This document shows positions 1 through 9,283 of a stretch of DNA of 59,676 bases, one piece after another. The DNA is from Fodinibius halophilus. Its GTDB lineage: Bacteria; Bacteroidota; Rhodothermia; Balneolales; Balneolaceae. The notes below the pieces were generated by a model, which saw only the letters and a list, made by a program, of their open reading frames with translations, ran no database searches and was not told the DNA's origin. A program made the position numbers and the translations under genes. How positions within the stretch are numbered: the stretch's first letter is position 1; the number at the start of each line of letters is the position of its first letter. The DNA lies in NCBI RefSeq assembly GCF_011059105.1, contig NZ_JAALLS010000026.1:1-59676 (forward strand), read 5' to 3'.

Positions 1-290
1 AAAAGCTTGAAAAAGTCATAGTATTCAGCATGACAAGGAATCGTTATATGATTCAGTTGTCCCTCTTTTAAGTTATTTCGAGGTCCCTCTCCTATAGAAT
101 AGGGCAGTAAAGTAAACCATTCTTAAAGGAGCCTGCCACCACGTTGTCACTCTTCTATTTTATCTTTCCACCACACTGGAAACTGGACTGCAGAACCGTG
201 ATATTAGCTCAAGCCGTCACGCATTACGGTTCATGTATCACGAACCACACATCCTGCAACCTGAATCCTGAAACAGACTAACCTAAAAGC
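1..290. other. Leading spacer, no gene recognised
   Basis: No coding region is convincing on either strand before rmuC. A weak 7-bp inverted repeat (GAACCGT near 196, ACGGTTC near 233) flanks about 30 bases. The left edge may hold the end of something outside the window. Confidence 0.4.
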
Positions 291-1649
291 ATGGAATTGA
301 TCTCAATCCTATTTATTATTATTGGCCTCATCTTAGGCTACGTCATCGCCCACTTCAAATATAAGAGCAGTCAGGCGTTAAGCAGGGAAGAGGCAGAGGT
401 TCTGGAGCAGGAGCGCGAGCAGGCTATGCAGACGATCTCACGGCTGGAGGAGCGCAACGAACGATTGGACGCTGAGGTCTCGGAAGCAAAGAATAACTAC
501 CAGAAAGAACAGGGCCGAGCCAACGAAGCAGAAATGCAGCTGGCTGAACTCAATGCCGACTACCGCAACCTTAAAGAGCGACTCCGTGAGCAGAAAGAGG
601 AGATGGAGAATCTGCAGGATAAGTTTAAGGATGAGTTTGAGAATCTGGCCAATAAGATCCTGGAGAAGAAGTCCCAGAAATTTACCGAACAGAATAAAGA
701 AAAGCTGGATCAGCTGCTTAAGCCGCTGGGCGAAAAGATGGAGGCCTTTAAGAAAAAGGTGGAAGAGACCCACAAAGAGGATATTGAGGGACGAAGTTCC
801 TTAAAAGAGCATCTCAAACACCTCAAAGAGATGAACAAACAGATGGCCCAAGAGGCGAAAGACCTGACCCGGGCACTGAAAGGGGAATCCAAGACGCAGG
901 GAAGCTGGGGTGAGGTGATCCTGCAGCGGATTCTTGAGAAGTCAGGCCTTACCAAGGGACGTGAATATGAGGTACAGGAACATCATACCACCGATGACGG
1001 CCGACGCTTGTATCCGGATGTGGTGGTACATCTGCCCGACGAAAAGCGTCTTGTTATAGATTCCAAAGTATCGCTGACCGCCTACGAACGGTTTAGTTCT
1101 GCTGATGATGAAGCTGAGCGGGAGCGGGCCCTGAAGCAGCACGTGAATTCCTTGCGAAGCCACGTAAAGGGGCTCAGTAGTAAGAATTACGAGCAGTTAT
1201 ACGGCGGCAACAGCCCCGATTTTGTGCTGATGTTTGTACCTATTGAATCGGCCTTTGGAATAGCCCTGCAGCACGATGCCAGCCTTTATTACGATGCCTT
1301 TGATAAAAATATTGTGATCGTAAGTCCTTCAACGCTGTTAGCTACCCTCGCTACCATTGACAGCGTTTGGAAGCAGGAATACCAAAGCAAGAACGCGCAG
1401 GAGATAGCAGAACGCGGCGGTGCACTATATGATAAGTTTGTACTGTTTGTAGAGAGCATGCAGGATATTGGGCAGCGTATTCGTCAGACCCAAGAGAGTT
1501 ACGACGAGGCGATGGGACGTCTGTCTGAAGGGCGTGGTAATGTAGTTAGACAGGTAGAGATGTTGCGAGAGCTGGGAGCCAAAGCCAGCAAGAATCTGCC
1601 CGGCGATCTGGCCGAACGTCAGCAACTGGAAGAGAAGAACAAAGATTAG
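291..1649 (+). CDS. rmuC: DNA recombination protein RmuC
   Basis: RmuC-family protein of 452 residues. The family is linked to limiting inversions at short inverted repeats, and its C-terminal domain resembles nucleases. Residues 2-20 form a membrane anchor. Residues 30-200 are a long, charge-rich coiled coil. The conserved domain starts near GSWGE (204-208) and includes DSKVSLTAYE (257-266). The length is normal for the family and ATG 291 is the first good start. It appears monocistronic. The 3' flank (1650-1690) is a degenerate CTCCAAC repeat. The family call is firm; the cellular role is known only from the family. Confidence 0.93.
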   Translation: MELISILFIIIGLILGYVIAHFKYKSSQALSREEAEVLEQEREQAMQTISRLEERNERLDAEVSEAKNNYQKEQGRANEAEMQLAELNADYRNLKERLREQKEEMENLQDKFKDEFENLANKILEKKSQKFTEQNKEKLDQLLKPLGEKMEAFKKKVEETHKEDIEGRSSLKEHLKHLKEMNKQMAQEAKDLTRALKGESKTQGSWGEVILQRILEKSGLTKGREYEVQEHHTTDDGRRLYPDVVVHLPDEKRLVIDSKVSLTAYERFSSADDEAERERALKQHVNSLRSHVKGLSSKNYEQLYGGNSPDFVLMFVPIESAFGIALQHDASLYYDAFDKNIVIVSPSTLLATLATIDSVWKQEYQSKNAQEIAERGGALYDKFVLFVESMQDIGQRIRQTQESYDEAMGRLSEGRGNVVRQVEMLRELGAKASKNLPGDLAERQQLEEKNKD

Positions 1650-1782
1650 CCTCCAACTTCCAATTTCCAGCCTCTAACCTCCAACATACAACGTAGCTGA
1701 CTTATGATGATCGTTTCGAAAATACGAGAAGCATATTAGTTTTTAATTTCATTTATGGTAAAAGCTTTTCATATTTGTGTCT

Positions 1783-2379
1783 ATGAAAAAATATCTTTCT
1801 ACGGTCGTTTTAACCCTATTATTGCTACATATTTGGCAACCAGTACAAGCACAGGATGATATATCAGTAGAACTGGGAGGTACAGAAGCCAAATCTGTAG
1901 CAAAAGCACGCAGTATCGGTTATACAAATACGGTAAGCCCCATTGCCTTAGGTGTTGGAACAGTAGCCATCACTGACAATAATACTTTTGAAACGGTAGG
2001 TGCAGGTCTGGCAGTGTATGGTTTAATAATAGGTCCTTCAACGGCAAATTTTCATGTAGAAGACTACAAACGTGGTGCCCTTGGGGCGGTCGTTCGCGGT
2101 GTGGGGGCATTTTTAATGGCGGATGCAACCCGTGAAATTTTTGGGGATGATTTTGCTGATGCTCTTACTATAGATGACCGCAAAGTATCTTTAACGGATA
2201 CTAAAATACTTATTGGAGAGGTCCTGATACTGGGGAGTATGGTATATAATATTGTAAGTGCAAAAGCATCAGTGAGAGAATATAACAGGCGTTCACGATT
2301 TTCACTGAAAATCGATTCTGAGCAGATTAATTTTAAAAACAAAACAGCGCCGATGCTTACCGCACAGATAAGGCTATAA
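1783..2379 (+). CDS. Secreted hypothetical protein
   Basis: Not recognised. ATG 1783 is preferred to the GTG two codons upstream because it begins a clean signal peptide (MKKYLSTVVLTLLLLHIW, cut near VQAQ). The mature part has alternating hydrophobic stretches (about 48-85 and 98-115) with many glycines. It contains SVAKARSIGYTNTVSPIALG and ends in alternating polar/apolar residues, AQIRL. It may be a small outer-membrane or periplasmic protein. It faces the anti-sigma-like gene tail-to-tail, with only 4 bases between the stops. That it is a real gene is well supported; its function is unknown. Confidence 0.6.
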   Translation: MKKYLSTVVLTLLLLHIWQPVQAQDDISVELGGTEAKSVAKARSIGYTNTVSPIALGVGTVAITDNNTFETVGAGLAVYGLIIGPSTANFHVEDYKRGALGAVVRGVGAFLMADATREIFGDDFADALTIDDRKVSLTDTKILIGEVLILGSMVYNIVSAKASVREYNRRSRFSLKIDSEQINFKNKTAPMLTAQIRL

Positions 2380-2383
2380 AAGC

Positions 2384-3295
2384 TTATTCATCGGAATTAT
2401 AGTGCAGTGGTTTAACCAAGGAAGCAAGGGTATTGCCGTCATGATTGGATATCGCGGCATACCAGACATCATTCCACTTCCAGGAAACTACATGTTTGCC
2501 ATCAAACTCTCGGATATAAAAATCTGTAGGGTTATTGCATTGCTGTATGGCCTCTTTAGTTCGTATGAGGTGCCTGTTTTGCTTCAGCTTGTCTAACTTG
2601 AAAGCGAAAATATAAATGTACTGATCTTGGGCAGGGAGATAATACTCAAGCATGGGGGCCTTGAAACCGGAAACAAAGGTATGATACACTACACCTTTAA
2701 AACTGGCATTTCGAATAGAGGGGATAATCATGGGCATATCGTAATTGGAAGCGAGCTGTAGTTCCGCTGATCCCAAATCTGTGGTCGCAATAGTTGGTTC
2801 TATCCACTGTCCCTTATTACGCACGAAGTGGTCATATGCCGATTGCTCAATGTTATATAGGGGCTTTGTAGAGGTTGCAGTAGGGGCAAGGGTGAAGTAT
2901 GTCCAGCCAATGATGGCAAATATAGCGATGGCTGCCGCAATTTTCATAAATGTGCTACTGTTGCGTTGCGCTGATTCTTCCGCATATTTTTTAACATTTT
3001 TTGGGTGCCCAACCGATCGATCTGTCGGGAGATCATAGATGGGTGCGTCTGTTTCTTTGGCGTTGTAGCTTATACCTTTAACAAACTCTTTGATCGAAGC
3101 AGGAGCCTCGGCGCGTGGGCAACGTGACTGTACAACAGTTTTTACTTTCTTCATCGAAAGATATGCATAACGTATCTCTTCGTCTTCGGAGATATAGTCC
3201 ATAAAGGATTCATGTTCACTATCTGTCGCTTCCCCATCTATTACAGGAGTAATGAGTTGAATCGCTTCTTCTTTACTAAGTTTAGAATTTCCCAT
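2384..3295 (-). CDS. Anti-sigma-factor-like membrane protein
   Basis: About 303 residues from ATG 3295; a TTG start 22 codons upstream is possible but less likely. The N-terminus (SKEEAIQLITPVIDGEAT, then a helical acidic stretch) resembles the regulatory domains of anti-sigma proteins that count 'layers' of residues, here without a zinc ligand set. One membrane segment follows near the middle (KIAAAIAIFAIIGWTYFTL). The C-terminal 150 residues would be periplasmic and contain VVSWKWNDVWYAAISNHD, like the sensor parts of anti-sigma proteins. No sigma factor gene adjoins it, so the role is inferred from architecture. Confidence 0.5.
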   Translation of the reverse strand: MGNSKLSKEEAIQLITPVIDGEATDSEHESFMDYISEDEEIRYAYLSMKKVKTVVQSRCPRAEAPASIKEFVKGISYNAKETDAPIYDLPTDRSVGHPKNVKKYAEESAQRNSSTFMKIAAAIAIFAIIGWTYFTLAPTATSTKPLYNIEQSAYDHFVRNKGQWIEPTIATTDLGSAELQLASNYDMPMIIPSIRNASFKGVVYHTFVSGFKAPMLEYYLPAQDQYIYIFAFKLDKLKQNRHLIRTKEAIQQCNNPTDFYIREFDGKHVVSWKWNDVWYAAISNHDGNTLASLVKPLHYNSDE

Positions 3296-3434
3296 AGCAC
3301 TATCTACTGATGCTGCAGACGGATTGCGGTAATAAAGACCTGTATGTCTCCATTCAAACAACAGCAGGTATTGTTTGAATGTTCCGCGTATTCAAGGATT
3401 TAAGAAGGTTTAACTTTTTTAATGTTTGTAATTG

Positions 3435-4313
3435 TTACGTTGCCAGAACTATATGAAAGCCATTTAGCATAGGGGGATTTGTATCAGTATGGGTATGTAA
3501 GGTTTCCTTAATTTGTTGACTATCAAAGTGTTCCAGCACTTTGTAATTGGTTTCTGATAACAAATCTTCAAATTCGTCCATCGATTTATTGAGCTGTAAT
3601 TCTTCGCCTACGAGTTGTACACTGGACTGAAAGACACGACGCTGGAATGGCGAAAGCTCATTTAGGGCAAAATGTGTGCTTATGAGAATGGGGTTATTTA
3701 GAAAATGCTGTTTAAGCTGTTGTAAGGTGTGTTTTACAGTACGGGTGTTCAGATAATCAAAAAAGCCTTCTGCTACTATGATAGTTTTTTTATTGGGATC
3801 AAGATTGGGTTGACTTCCCAAAACATCGATTAACTGATTTTCCGGCAGATAGGTTTCGATAATCAGGGGATGTCGGCTGTTGGGATAGAATTGCTGAAAA
3901 AACGCTCGTTTTCGTTTCGCCATATAGGGTACATCACATTCAATACAGTACATCCCTTGCTGGCAGTAATGGTAGGCCAGATGGTCAAAACCGGCCCCCA
4001 ATACAATCAGTTGTTCATAACCATCAGCGATGCATTTCTTCACCATCCGTTGAATATACCATTTACGTGCTATAACATGAAGTAAGTCACCGGGCAGCAA
4101 AAGCTCTTCTGACCAAATGTACAGGCGACGAACCCATCCAAATTTGAGCCAAAAGTGGTAGTAGCGTAAAGGAGCAGGTAATGTTTGCACAAGGTGCTCA
4201 TAAAATGAGACAACAGAATCATCAAATAATGACCGGAAGGTATCAAAACGGCTGAGCCCGTAAAATTTGATCGCTAAAAAGGCCGCTGTTTGACTAAGCT
4301 GATCGGCTTTCAT
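3435..4313 (-). CDS. Class I SAM-dependent methyltransferase (LCMT-like)
   Basis: 292 residues. The motif VLGAGFDHLAYHYCQQG is the S-adenosylmethionine-binding loop, followed by IECDVPYMAKRKRAF (acidic residue after strand 2) and IIVAEGFFDYL (strand 4 region). This order is typical of the leucine carboxyl methyltransferase/PpmK-like family found in bacteria. The substrate is unknown; many relatives act on small molecules or polyketides. It lies upstream of the anti-sigma-like gene on the same strand with a 139-bp gap, so they need not be co-transcribed. Confidence 0.75.
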   Translation of the reverse strand: MKADQLSQTAAFLAIKFYGLSRFDTFRSLFDDSVVSFYEHLVQTLPAPLRYYHFWLKFGWVRRLYIWSEELLLPGDLLHVIARKWYIQRMVKKCIADGYEQLIVLGAGFDHLAYHYCQQGMYCIECDVPYMAKRKRAFFQQFYPNSRHPLIIETYLPENQLIDVLGSQPNLDPNKKTIIVAEGFFDYLNTRTVKHTLQQLKQHFLNNPILISTHFALNELSPFQRRVFQSSVQLVGEELQLNKSMDEFEDLLSETNYKVLEHFDSQQIKETLHTHTDTNPPMLNGFHIVLAT

Positions 4314-4382
4314 TTGAGTGTAATAAAAGATTCGATGATCTCGACTATTCTGCTGCGCTGATAGTAATATGGACCTCCAATG

Positions 4383-5072
4383 CTATAATTGGATAATTGA
4401 AAACTGATTCCAGGGCTTTTCGTTGGGGGGCGCAAGTTCAAAATGCATCTGTTGTTTGAGCGTGGGATGTTCAAAGTTCAATTCTACAGCTCGTAATGCC
4501 ATATTACGGCCATCGGGTTGATCTATCCCATACTTGTAGTCGCCCCAAATCGGATACCCTTCATGAGCAAGTTGTACTCGAATTTGGTGTGGCCTGCCGG
4601 TTTGTAAATGAACGGATAGCAAATTCAGATCATTCGTTTCTTCCAGTTTAGCAAAAGAAAGGATCGCCTCTTTCCCTTTCTTCTGGTTTCCGGCTACCAC
4701 TTCTACTACGTTTCGATCCCGATCTTTATGCAGATGATGAGTGAGCATACCGTTTTGAGGTGGCGAGCCCGATGTAATGGCCCAATAGGTTTTCTGTATT
4801 GTACGATCGCGTATTTGTTGAGATAGGGCATTGGCCGATTGGGGAGTTTTAGCTAATAACATTAGTCCGCCCACCGGACGGTCAAGTCGGTGAACTAACC
4901 CCAGGTAGGGATTATTTTGAGTACGACTGAGATACTCTTTACATAGGGTGAGGACATCCGGATCGCCGGTATGATCTTCTTGGGAGAGAACATTGGCAGG
5001 TTTTTGAATAAGAAGAAGGTGATCATCCTCAAAAACAATAGGGATTTCGGGCTGCGTGTGCGTCTGCTTCAT
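4383..5072 (-). CDS. RluA-family RNA pseudouridine synthase
   Basis: 229 residues that isomerise uridine in rRNA or tRNA. The catalytic motif HRLDRPVGG starts at residue 61, with the nucleophilic Asp at 64. The C-terminal binding motif GRPHQIR is at 159-165. There is no N-terminal S4 domain, and the length fits single-domain RluA/TruC-like enzymes. Which site it modifies cannot be told. Its ATG overlaps the stop of the symporter gene by one base (5072), so it is probably the last gene of a three-gene unit with the two genes upstream. Confidence 0.9.
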   Translation of the reverse strand: MKQTHTQPEIPIVFEDDHLLLIQKPANVLSQEDHTGDPDVLTLCKEYLSRTQNNPYLGLVHRLDRPVGGLMLLAKTPQSANALSQQIRDRTIQKTYWAITSGSPPQNGMLTHHLHKDRDRNVVEVVAGNQKKGKEAILSFAKLEETNDLNLLSVHLQTGRPHQIRVQLAHEGYPIWGDYKYGIDQPDGRNMALRAVELNFEHPTLKQQMHFELAPPNEKPWNQFSIIQL

Positions 5073-6544
5073 TATGCGTTAAGGTACCGTTCTATGCGTT
5101 CTTGTGATTCGGGTTTTGTATATAAGCTTACTGTTGTGAGGAGACTTACATTTACTATAAGTCCGTAAATTCCTTCGTGTAGGGGAAAGGGACGGAGTTC
5201 GGGATAGAGCAGAAAAAGTATGGTGGTGAGAACCCCACCCAAAAGCCCAGCTATTGCCCCGTATCCTGTTGCTCGTTTCCAGTAAAACATGCCAAGCACC
5301 AGTGGAAAAATTTGCGCGACTCCACCGTAGGATCCCAGCAGCAGGTTAACAATGGGCACATCCGAAATAACGGCAAAATAGTAAGCTACCAGACTGATGA
5401 TGATAACAAGGAGTCGGATAAGATTACGTTCCTTTCTATCAGTAAGCCACTTGGCTGGTAAAATGTGAGAAAGGCCATCACGGACGCCGATAGAAGCTGC
5501 TGAATGGAGTATGGCATCACCGGAAGACATAGAGGCAGCTAGTGTACCAGCACAAACAAGGCCAATAATGATTATGGGCAGGTCGAGTTGGGTTAGGATA
5601 TATGGTAGAATACTGTCTGCGGGGGTTACACCGGGATAGGCAAGGATGGCCGTAAAGCCAATGATTAAAATTGGAACCAGGAAAAACTGAAATGTAGGAT
5701 AAAGTACCGCTGTGAGTTTCATCGTTCGGTCGTTATTGGCGGCAAAGGCGCGCATAAAAAGGTGAGGCCACACCGAAAACCCTATTGCCGATACAACTAC
5801 GGCTGAGCTGTAACTCCACCAGTTCCAGGGTTCACCGGAGGCATTGAGACCGGGAGCCTGTAGCATAGCCGACATGTCACTTTGGGCAATTTGGGTAAAC
5901 ATCTCGCCTACTCCTCCGAATAGTTTATAAGGCAAATAGAGTCCTAGGAACCAAGCGATTACCATCATAAAGATACCTTGGAAGGTATTGGTCCAGCCTA
6001 CGCCCATAACACCGCTAAAGTAGACGTACATTAAAACCACGAGATAAGCGATGCCTGCTCCCAGCCATTGTGGAATGGCGCCTTCGCTGATAGTGGTGAT
6101 AACATAACCGGCGCCTTTCATTTGTAGGGTTAAATAGGGTATAAAGACAATAATACTTATGACAGCCAATAGCGCAGATAGTGAGGTACTGTTAAAACGG
6201 TCTTGCAAAATTTCGGCTTGCGTTACAAAACCATACTTTTCACCTAAGCGTCGCACTTTTGGTCCAAAGAAATAGATAGGAATCATACCGGTGGCTCCAT
6301 AGGAGATAATGTAAAAGGCCGCAGCACCCCGGGAGTAAGCCCAACCGGGTCCACCGAGGAAAGCAAAGGAAGAGAAGATGGAAGCCCCCAACACAAAATA
6401 AAGCAGCAGTACATTCATGCTGCGGTCACCGGCCACAAATCCGCTTACGCTATCAGAAACTTTTAATCCCGGAATAATACCCATCGCCAGAGTTACGGCA
6501 AGGTAAATTCCACAGATAAGTAAAATAATAACCCAACTTTCCAT
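5072..6544 (-). CDS. Sodium:solute symporter (SSS family)
   Basis: 490 residues with about 13 hydrophobic helices, in the cytoplasmic membrane. SSS-family features include FAFLGGPGWAYSRG near residue 65 and a Ser/Gly-rich segment GTLAASMSSGDAILHSAASIG near 340, typical of the helices that line the Na+ site. Family members take up monocarboxylates, amino acids, sugars or pantothenate with Na+. The small DUF3311-like partner directly upstream favours a monocarboxylate permease (MctP/ActP-like), but the substrate is inferred. The stop/start junction with the upstream small gene also overlaps by one base. Confidence 0.88.
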   Translation of the reverse strand: MESWVIILLICGIYLAVTLAMGIIPGLKVSDSVSGFVAGDRSMNVLLLYFVLGASIFSSFAFLGGPGWAYSRGAAAFYIISYGATGMIPIYFFGPKVRRLGEKYGFVTQAEILQDRFNSTSLSALLAVISIIVFIPYLTLQMKGAGYVITTISEGAIPQWLGAGIAYLVVLMYVYFSGVMGVGWTNTFQGIFMMVIAWFLGLYLPYKLFGGVGEMFTQIAQSDMSAMLQAPGLNASGEPWNWWSYSSAVVVSAIGFSVWPHLFMRAFAANNDRTMKLTAVLYPTFQFFLVPILIIGFTAILAYPGVTPADSILPYILTQLDLPIIIIGLVCAGTLAASMSSGDAILHSAASIGVRDGLSHILPAKWLTDRKERNLIRLLVIIISLVAYYFAVISDVPIVNLLLGSYGGVAQIFPLVLGMFYWKRATGYGAIAGLLGGVLTTILFLLYPELRPFPLHEGIYGLIVNVSLLTTVSLYTKPESQERIERYLNA

Positions 6545-6765
6545 CAGGATTCAGAAGATTTGGGGTTCTGGTGTGTTGGATCGGTTAAATAATACCAGAG
6601 CAGCAGAAAAAAGGCGGATACCAGCATCACTACAACCCAGAAAAAAGAGAGCGGTAATCCCAGGATCATAGGATAAATATCCGAAAAGAGAGCATAGCCC
6701 GGCCAAATCAATCCCAGTTGAATGAGAATAAAAATAGTTATAAAAAATTTTTTCCGAAGGCTCAT
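6544..6765 (-). CDS. Small membrane partner of the symporter (DUF3311-like)
   Basis: 73 residues with two membrane segments (about 8-28 and 35-60) and a motif PMILGLPLSFFWVV in the loop and second helix. This matches the short proteins, DUF3311/DUF997 type, usually encoded immediately before SSS monocarboxylate or pantothenate permeases. The stop overlaps the symporter start, so the two are translated together. The likely job is assembly or stability of the transporter. Family assignment is moderately sure. Confidence 0.7.
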   Translation of the reverse strand: MSLRKKFFITIFILIQLGLIWPGYALFSDIYPMILGLPLSFFWVVVMLVSAFFLLLWYYLTDPTHQNPKSSES

Positions 6766-6853
6766 AGAGAATATAATCGATCTTGATTCGTCTACTAATG
6801 TAATAATTATAGGTTATGAATCAATCCCTGATATTGGGATTGACTTATTTTAA

Positions 6854-6963
6854 GGAAGTTTTGCAAAATCTATTGCCAACATCTCCGAGGGATTTATACT
6901 CTCGCTAAAAAATATGGGATATCGGTGGTACAACCATCTTGGTATGGGGTTTGCAAAGTCCTC
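6854..6963. mobile_element. MITE-like element, copy 1
   Basis: A 110-bp non-coding element with terminal inverted repeats. The left end reads GGAAGTTTTGCAAA; the right end, read inward, is GAGGACTTTGCAAA. The flanks are TTTAA on both sides (6849-6853 and 6964-6968), a likely target duplication. The ends match those of the element at 53932-54102, but the cores differ. It lies in the divergent spacer between the symporter unit and uvrC. Confidence 0.55.
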
Positions 6964-7043
6964 TTTAAATGTTTCCATTCCAGTAACACTATCAGTAAGT
7001 TTATGCCTGGAAAAATTGAGATTATAAAAGAGTTCTTTCTACG

Positions 7044-8903
7044 ATGAGCAATGAGCATAGCCCCGATGTGGATGTAAAGGAAAAAGTGGATAATCTGCCG
7101 CTTTCTCCCGGCGTATATATGTTTAAGGATAAAAAAGATCGGCTGCTCTATGTGGGTAAGGCCAAACGATTACGCAACCGGGTGCGGTCCTACTTTCAGG
7201 ATTCCAGTGATCACAACGGGCGTATTCGGGTGATGATACGTAAGATCGAAGACCTGGACGTGATTGTTACGGATTCGGAGGCGGAAGCCCTTATTCTTGA
7301 AAACAACCTGATTAAAAAGCACCAGCCGCGGTATAACATTCTCTATCGGGATGACAAAACCTATCCCTATATCTGTGTTACTAATGCCGACCGTCCTCGC
7401 GTTTTTCCAACGCGAACAGTAATCAACGACGGTAGCAAGTATTTTGGGCCCTACGACAGTGTGAAACATATGAAGCGGATGCTTGAGACCATTCGTAAGG
7501 CATTTAATCTATGTACCTGTGCGGTATCCCGAAAGAATATCGATCGTACCAAGGGGGCACCCAAATGGCACTCCTGTTTTGATGATTACCTGGAGAGTTG
7601 TTCCGGGGATTGGGATCTTGAGGAGTATAGAGCTACCATAGAGAAGGTAGAACGAATGCTAAATGGTCGCACGAATGCGCTAATTCGTGATCTCAAAGAG
7701 GAGATGTCGATCGCCTCTGATGCATTGGAATATGAAAAGGCAGCTCGCATACGTGATAGTTTGCAAGCGGTACAAAAGTACAGTAAGAAAATGAAGATGG
7801 TAGCCGGTAAAAAAGTGGACCGTGATCTGTTTGCTGTTAAGGTTGATGAGGAGATAAATGAGGCCTGCGGGGTGCTCTTTAAAGTGCGGGAAGGGAAGCT
7901 GATCAGCAAGTTTCATCGGTTCCTGAAGAATATCAAACACCTCGAGAAAGGGGAGATGTTGCAGTCTTTTGTAGAAGATTACTATACGGGACAGTATGCG
8001 GGAGCTATACCTGATGAGGTTTATGTTAGTGATGAACTTAGAAATTCGGAACCACTTGCCCAGTACCTATGGGAGGAGCGAGGTAAAAAGGTGCGTGTTC
8101 ACCGTCCGCAACGGGGAGAGAAAGCAAAAATGATACGTATGGCACTTTCCAATGCTAAGTTGTTACTGGGAGAACGGAAGCTCGAAAAAGAAAAAGCGGC
8201 GCGTAAACATATTCCCCATTCGGTGAAAGAGCTTAAAGAGCAATTGGGTCTCGATCGTTTGCCCCGACGTATTGAGTGCTTTGACAACTCAAACCTGCAG
8301 GGCAGCGATCCCGTGGCATCTATGGTCTGTTTTGTAGATGCACGTCCCAGGAAAAGCTCCTATAAGCGTTTTAATATAAAAACAGTTGAGGGCCCCGATG
8401 ACTTTGCGTCTATGAAAGAGGTATTAAGCAGACGCTATAAGCGTGTGATGGATGAGAAAGAACAGATACCGGACTTAATAGTGGTCGATGGAGGCAAGGG
8501 CCAGCTAAGCAGCGCCGTTGCTGCTCTTAAAGAGATCGGTTTCTATGGACAGTGTGAAATTATCGGTTTGGCAAAGCGGCTCGAAGAGGTTTTTGTACCT
8601 GGCAGGTCCCAATCCATTATGATCCCCAAGAAATCATCAGCCCTGAAATTATTGCAGAAGGTGAGAGATGAAGCACATCGTTTTGCCGTTGAGTTTCATC
8701 GCAATAAACGATCGAAGCGTACAATAAAAACTGAGTTGACTCAAATTAGTGGTATTGGTGATAAAACGGCCAAGCAGTTACTGACAGCGTTTGGGTCGGT
8801 GAGTGCTGTTCAGGAGAGTTCGTTGAACGAACTACAAGAAGAAGTTGGCAATAAAACGGGAGAAAAGGTGTATACCTATTTTAATGGGGATGAAGAGGAG
8901 TAA
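7044..8903 (+). CDS. uvrC: UvrABC system protein C
   Basis: 619-residue dual-incision nuclease of nucleotide excision repair; it cuts on both sides of a lesion held by UvrB. Domains in order: GIY-YIG nuclease at the N-terminus (GVYMFKDKKDRLLYVGKAK near 23-41), a cysteine-containing segment near 155-190, a UVR/UvrB-binding motif (DALEYEKAARIRDSLQAVQ near 227), the RNase H-like second nuclease (ECFDNSNLQGSDPVASMVCF and VVDGGKGQL), and a C-terminal HhH pair (ISGIGDKTAKQLLTAFGSV). The length is normal and all parts look intact. It stands alone, with no uvrA or uvrB nearby. Confidence 0.97.
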   Translation: MSNEHSPDVDVKEKVDNLPLSPGVYMFKDKKDRLLYVGKAKRLRNRVRSYFQDSSDHNGRIRVMIRKIEDLDVIVTDSEAEALILENNLIKKHQPRYNILYRDDKTYPYICVTNADRPRVFPTRTVINDGSKYFGPYDSVKHMKRMLETIRKAFNLCTCAVSRKNIDRTKGAPKWHSCFDDYLESCSGDWDLEEYRATIEKVERMLNGRTNALIRDLKEEMSIASDALEYEKAARIRDSLQAVQKYSKKMKMVAGKKVDRDLFAVKVDEEINEACGVLFKVREGKLISKFHRFLKNIKHLEKGEMLQSFVEDYYTGQYAGAIPDEVYVSDELRNSEPLAQYLWEERGKKVRVHRPQRGEKAKMIRMALSNAKLLLGERKLEKEKAARKHIPHSVKELKEQLGLDRLPRRIECFDNSNLQGSDPVASMVCFVDARPRKSSYKRFNIKTVEGPDDFASMKEVLSRRYKRVMDEKEQIPDLIVVDGGKGQLSSAVAALKEIGFYGQCEIIGLAKRLEEVFVPGRSQSIMIPKKSSALKLLQKVRDEAHRFAVEFHRNKRSKRTIKTELTQISGIGDKTAKQLLTAFGSVSAVQESSLNELQEEVGNKTGEKVYTYFNGDEEE

Positions 8904-9283
8904 AGAGGGAAGCTTTTTCATATTTGAGTTTTGTTATTGGTTAATTGACTGCTTTTAGCCGGGCAGAATGGGGTAAAAGGATCAAAAATGGCAGGTTTCA
9001 TGGCTTCGGCATGGAAGTTGTAGTATTTAATACCTCTAACATTATCATGTGATAGATACTAACTCTGCTAAGAATTAGAATGAAAACAGCTATTAGCAGT
9101 AGGCGATTGGTTTCACCATTTTGGAACAATTATTTGCATAGTGACTATATTAACTGTTTACTAACAGTCAATGAATTACAAAAAAGTTTGTTCTGAATGT
9201 AAGATGAGGTCAATAACATGCATCTAATAACTTGTTAGTTGCATCGCTGACTAAAATTTTCTTAATTCAGCCGTGAGGTTATT
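8904..9283. other. Spacer between uvrC and the sigma factor gene
   Basis: 380 bases without a gene. A palindrome at 9153-9168 (ACTGTT-TACT-AACAGT) lies about 115 bp upstream of the sigma factor start and could be a regulator site. No terminator with a T-run is clear after uvrC. Confidence 0.4.
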
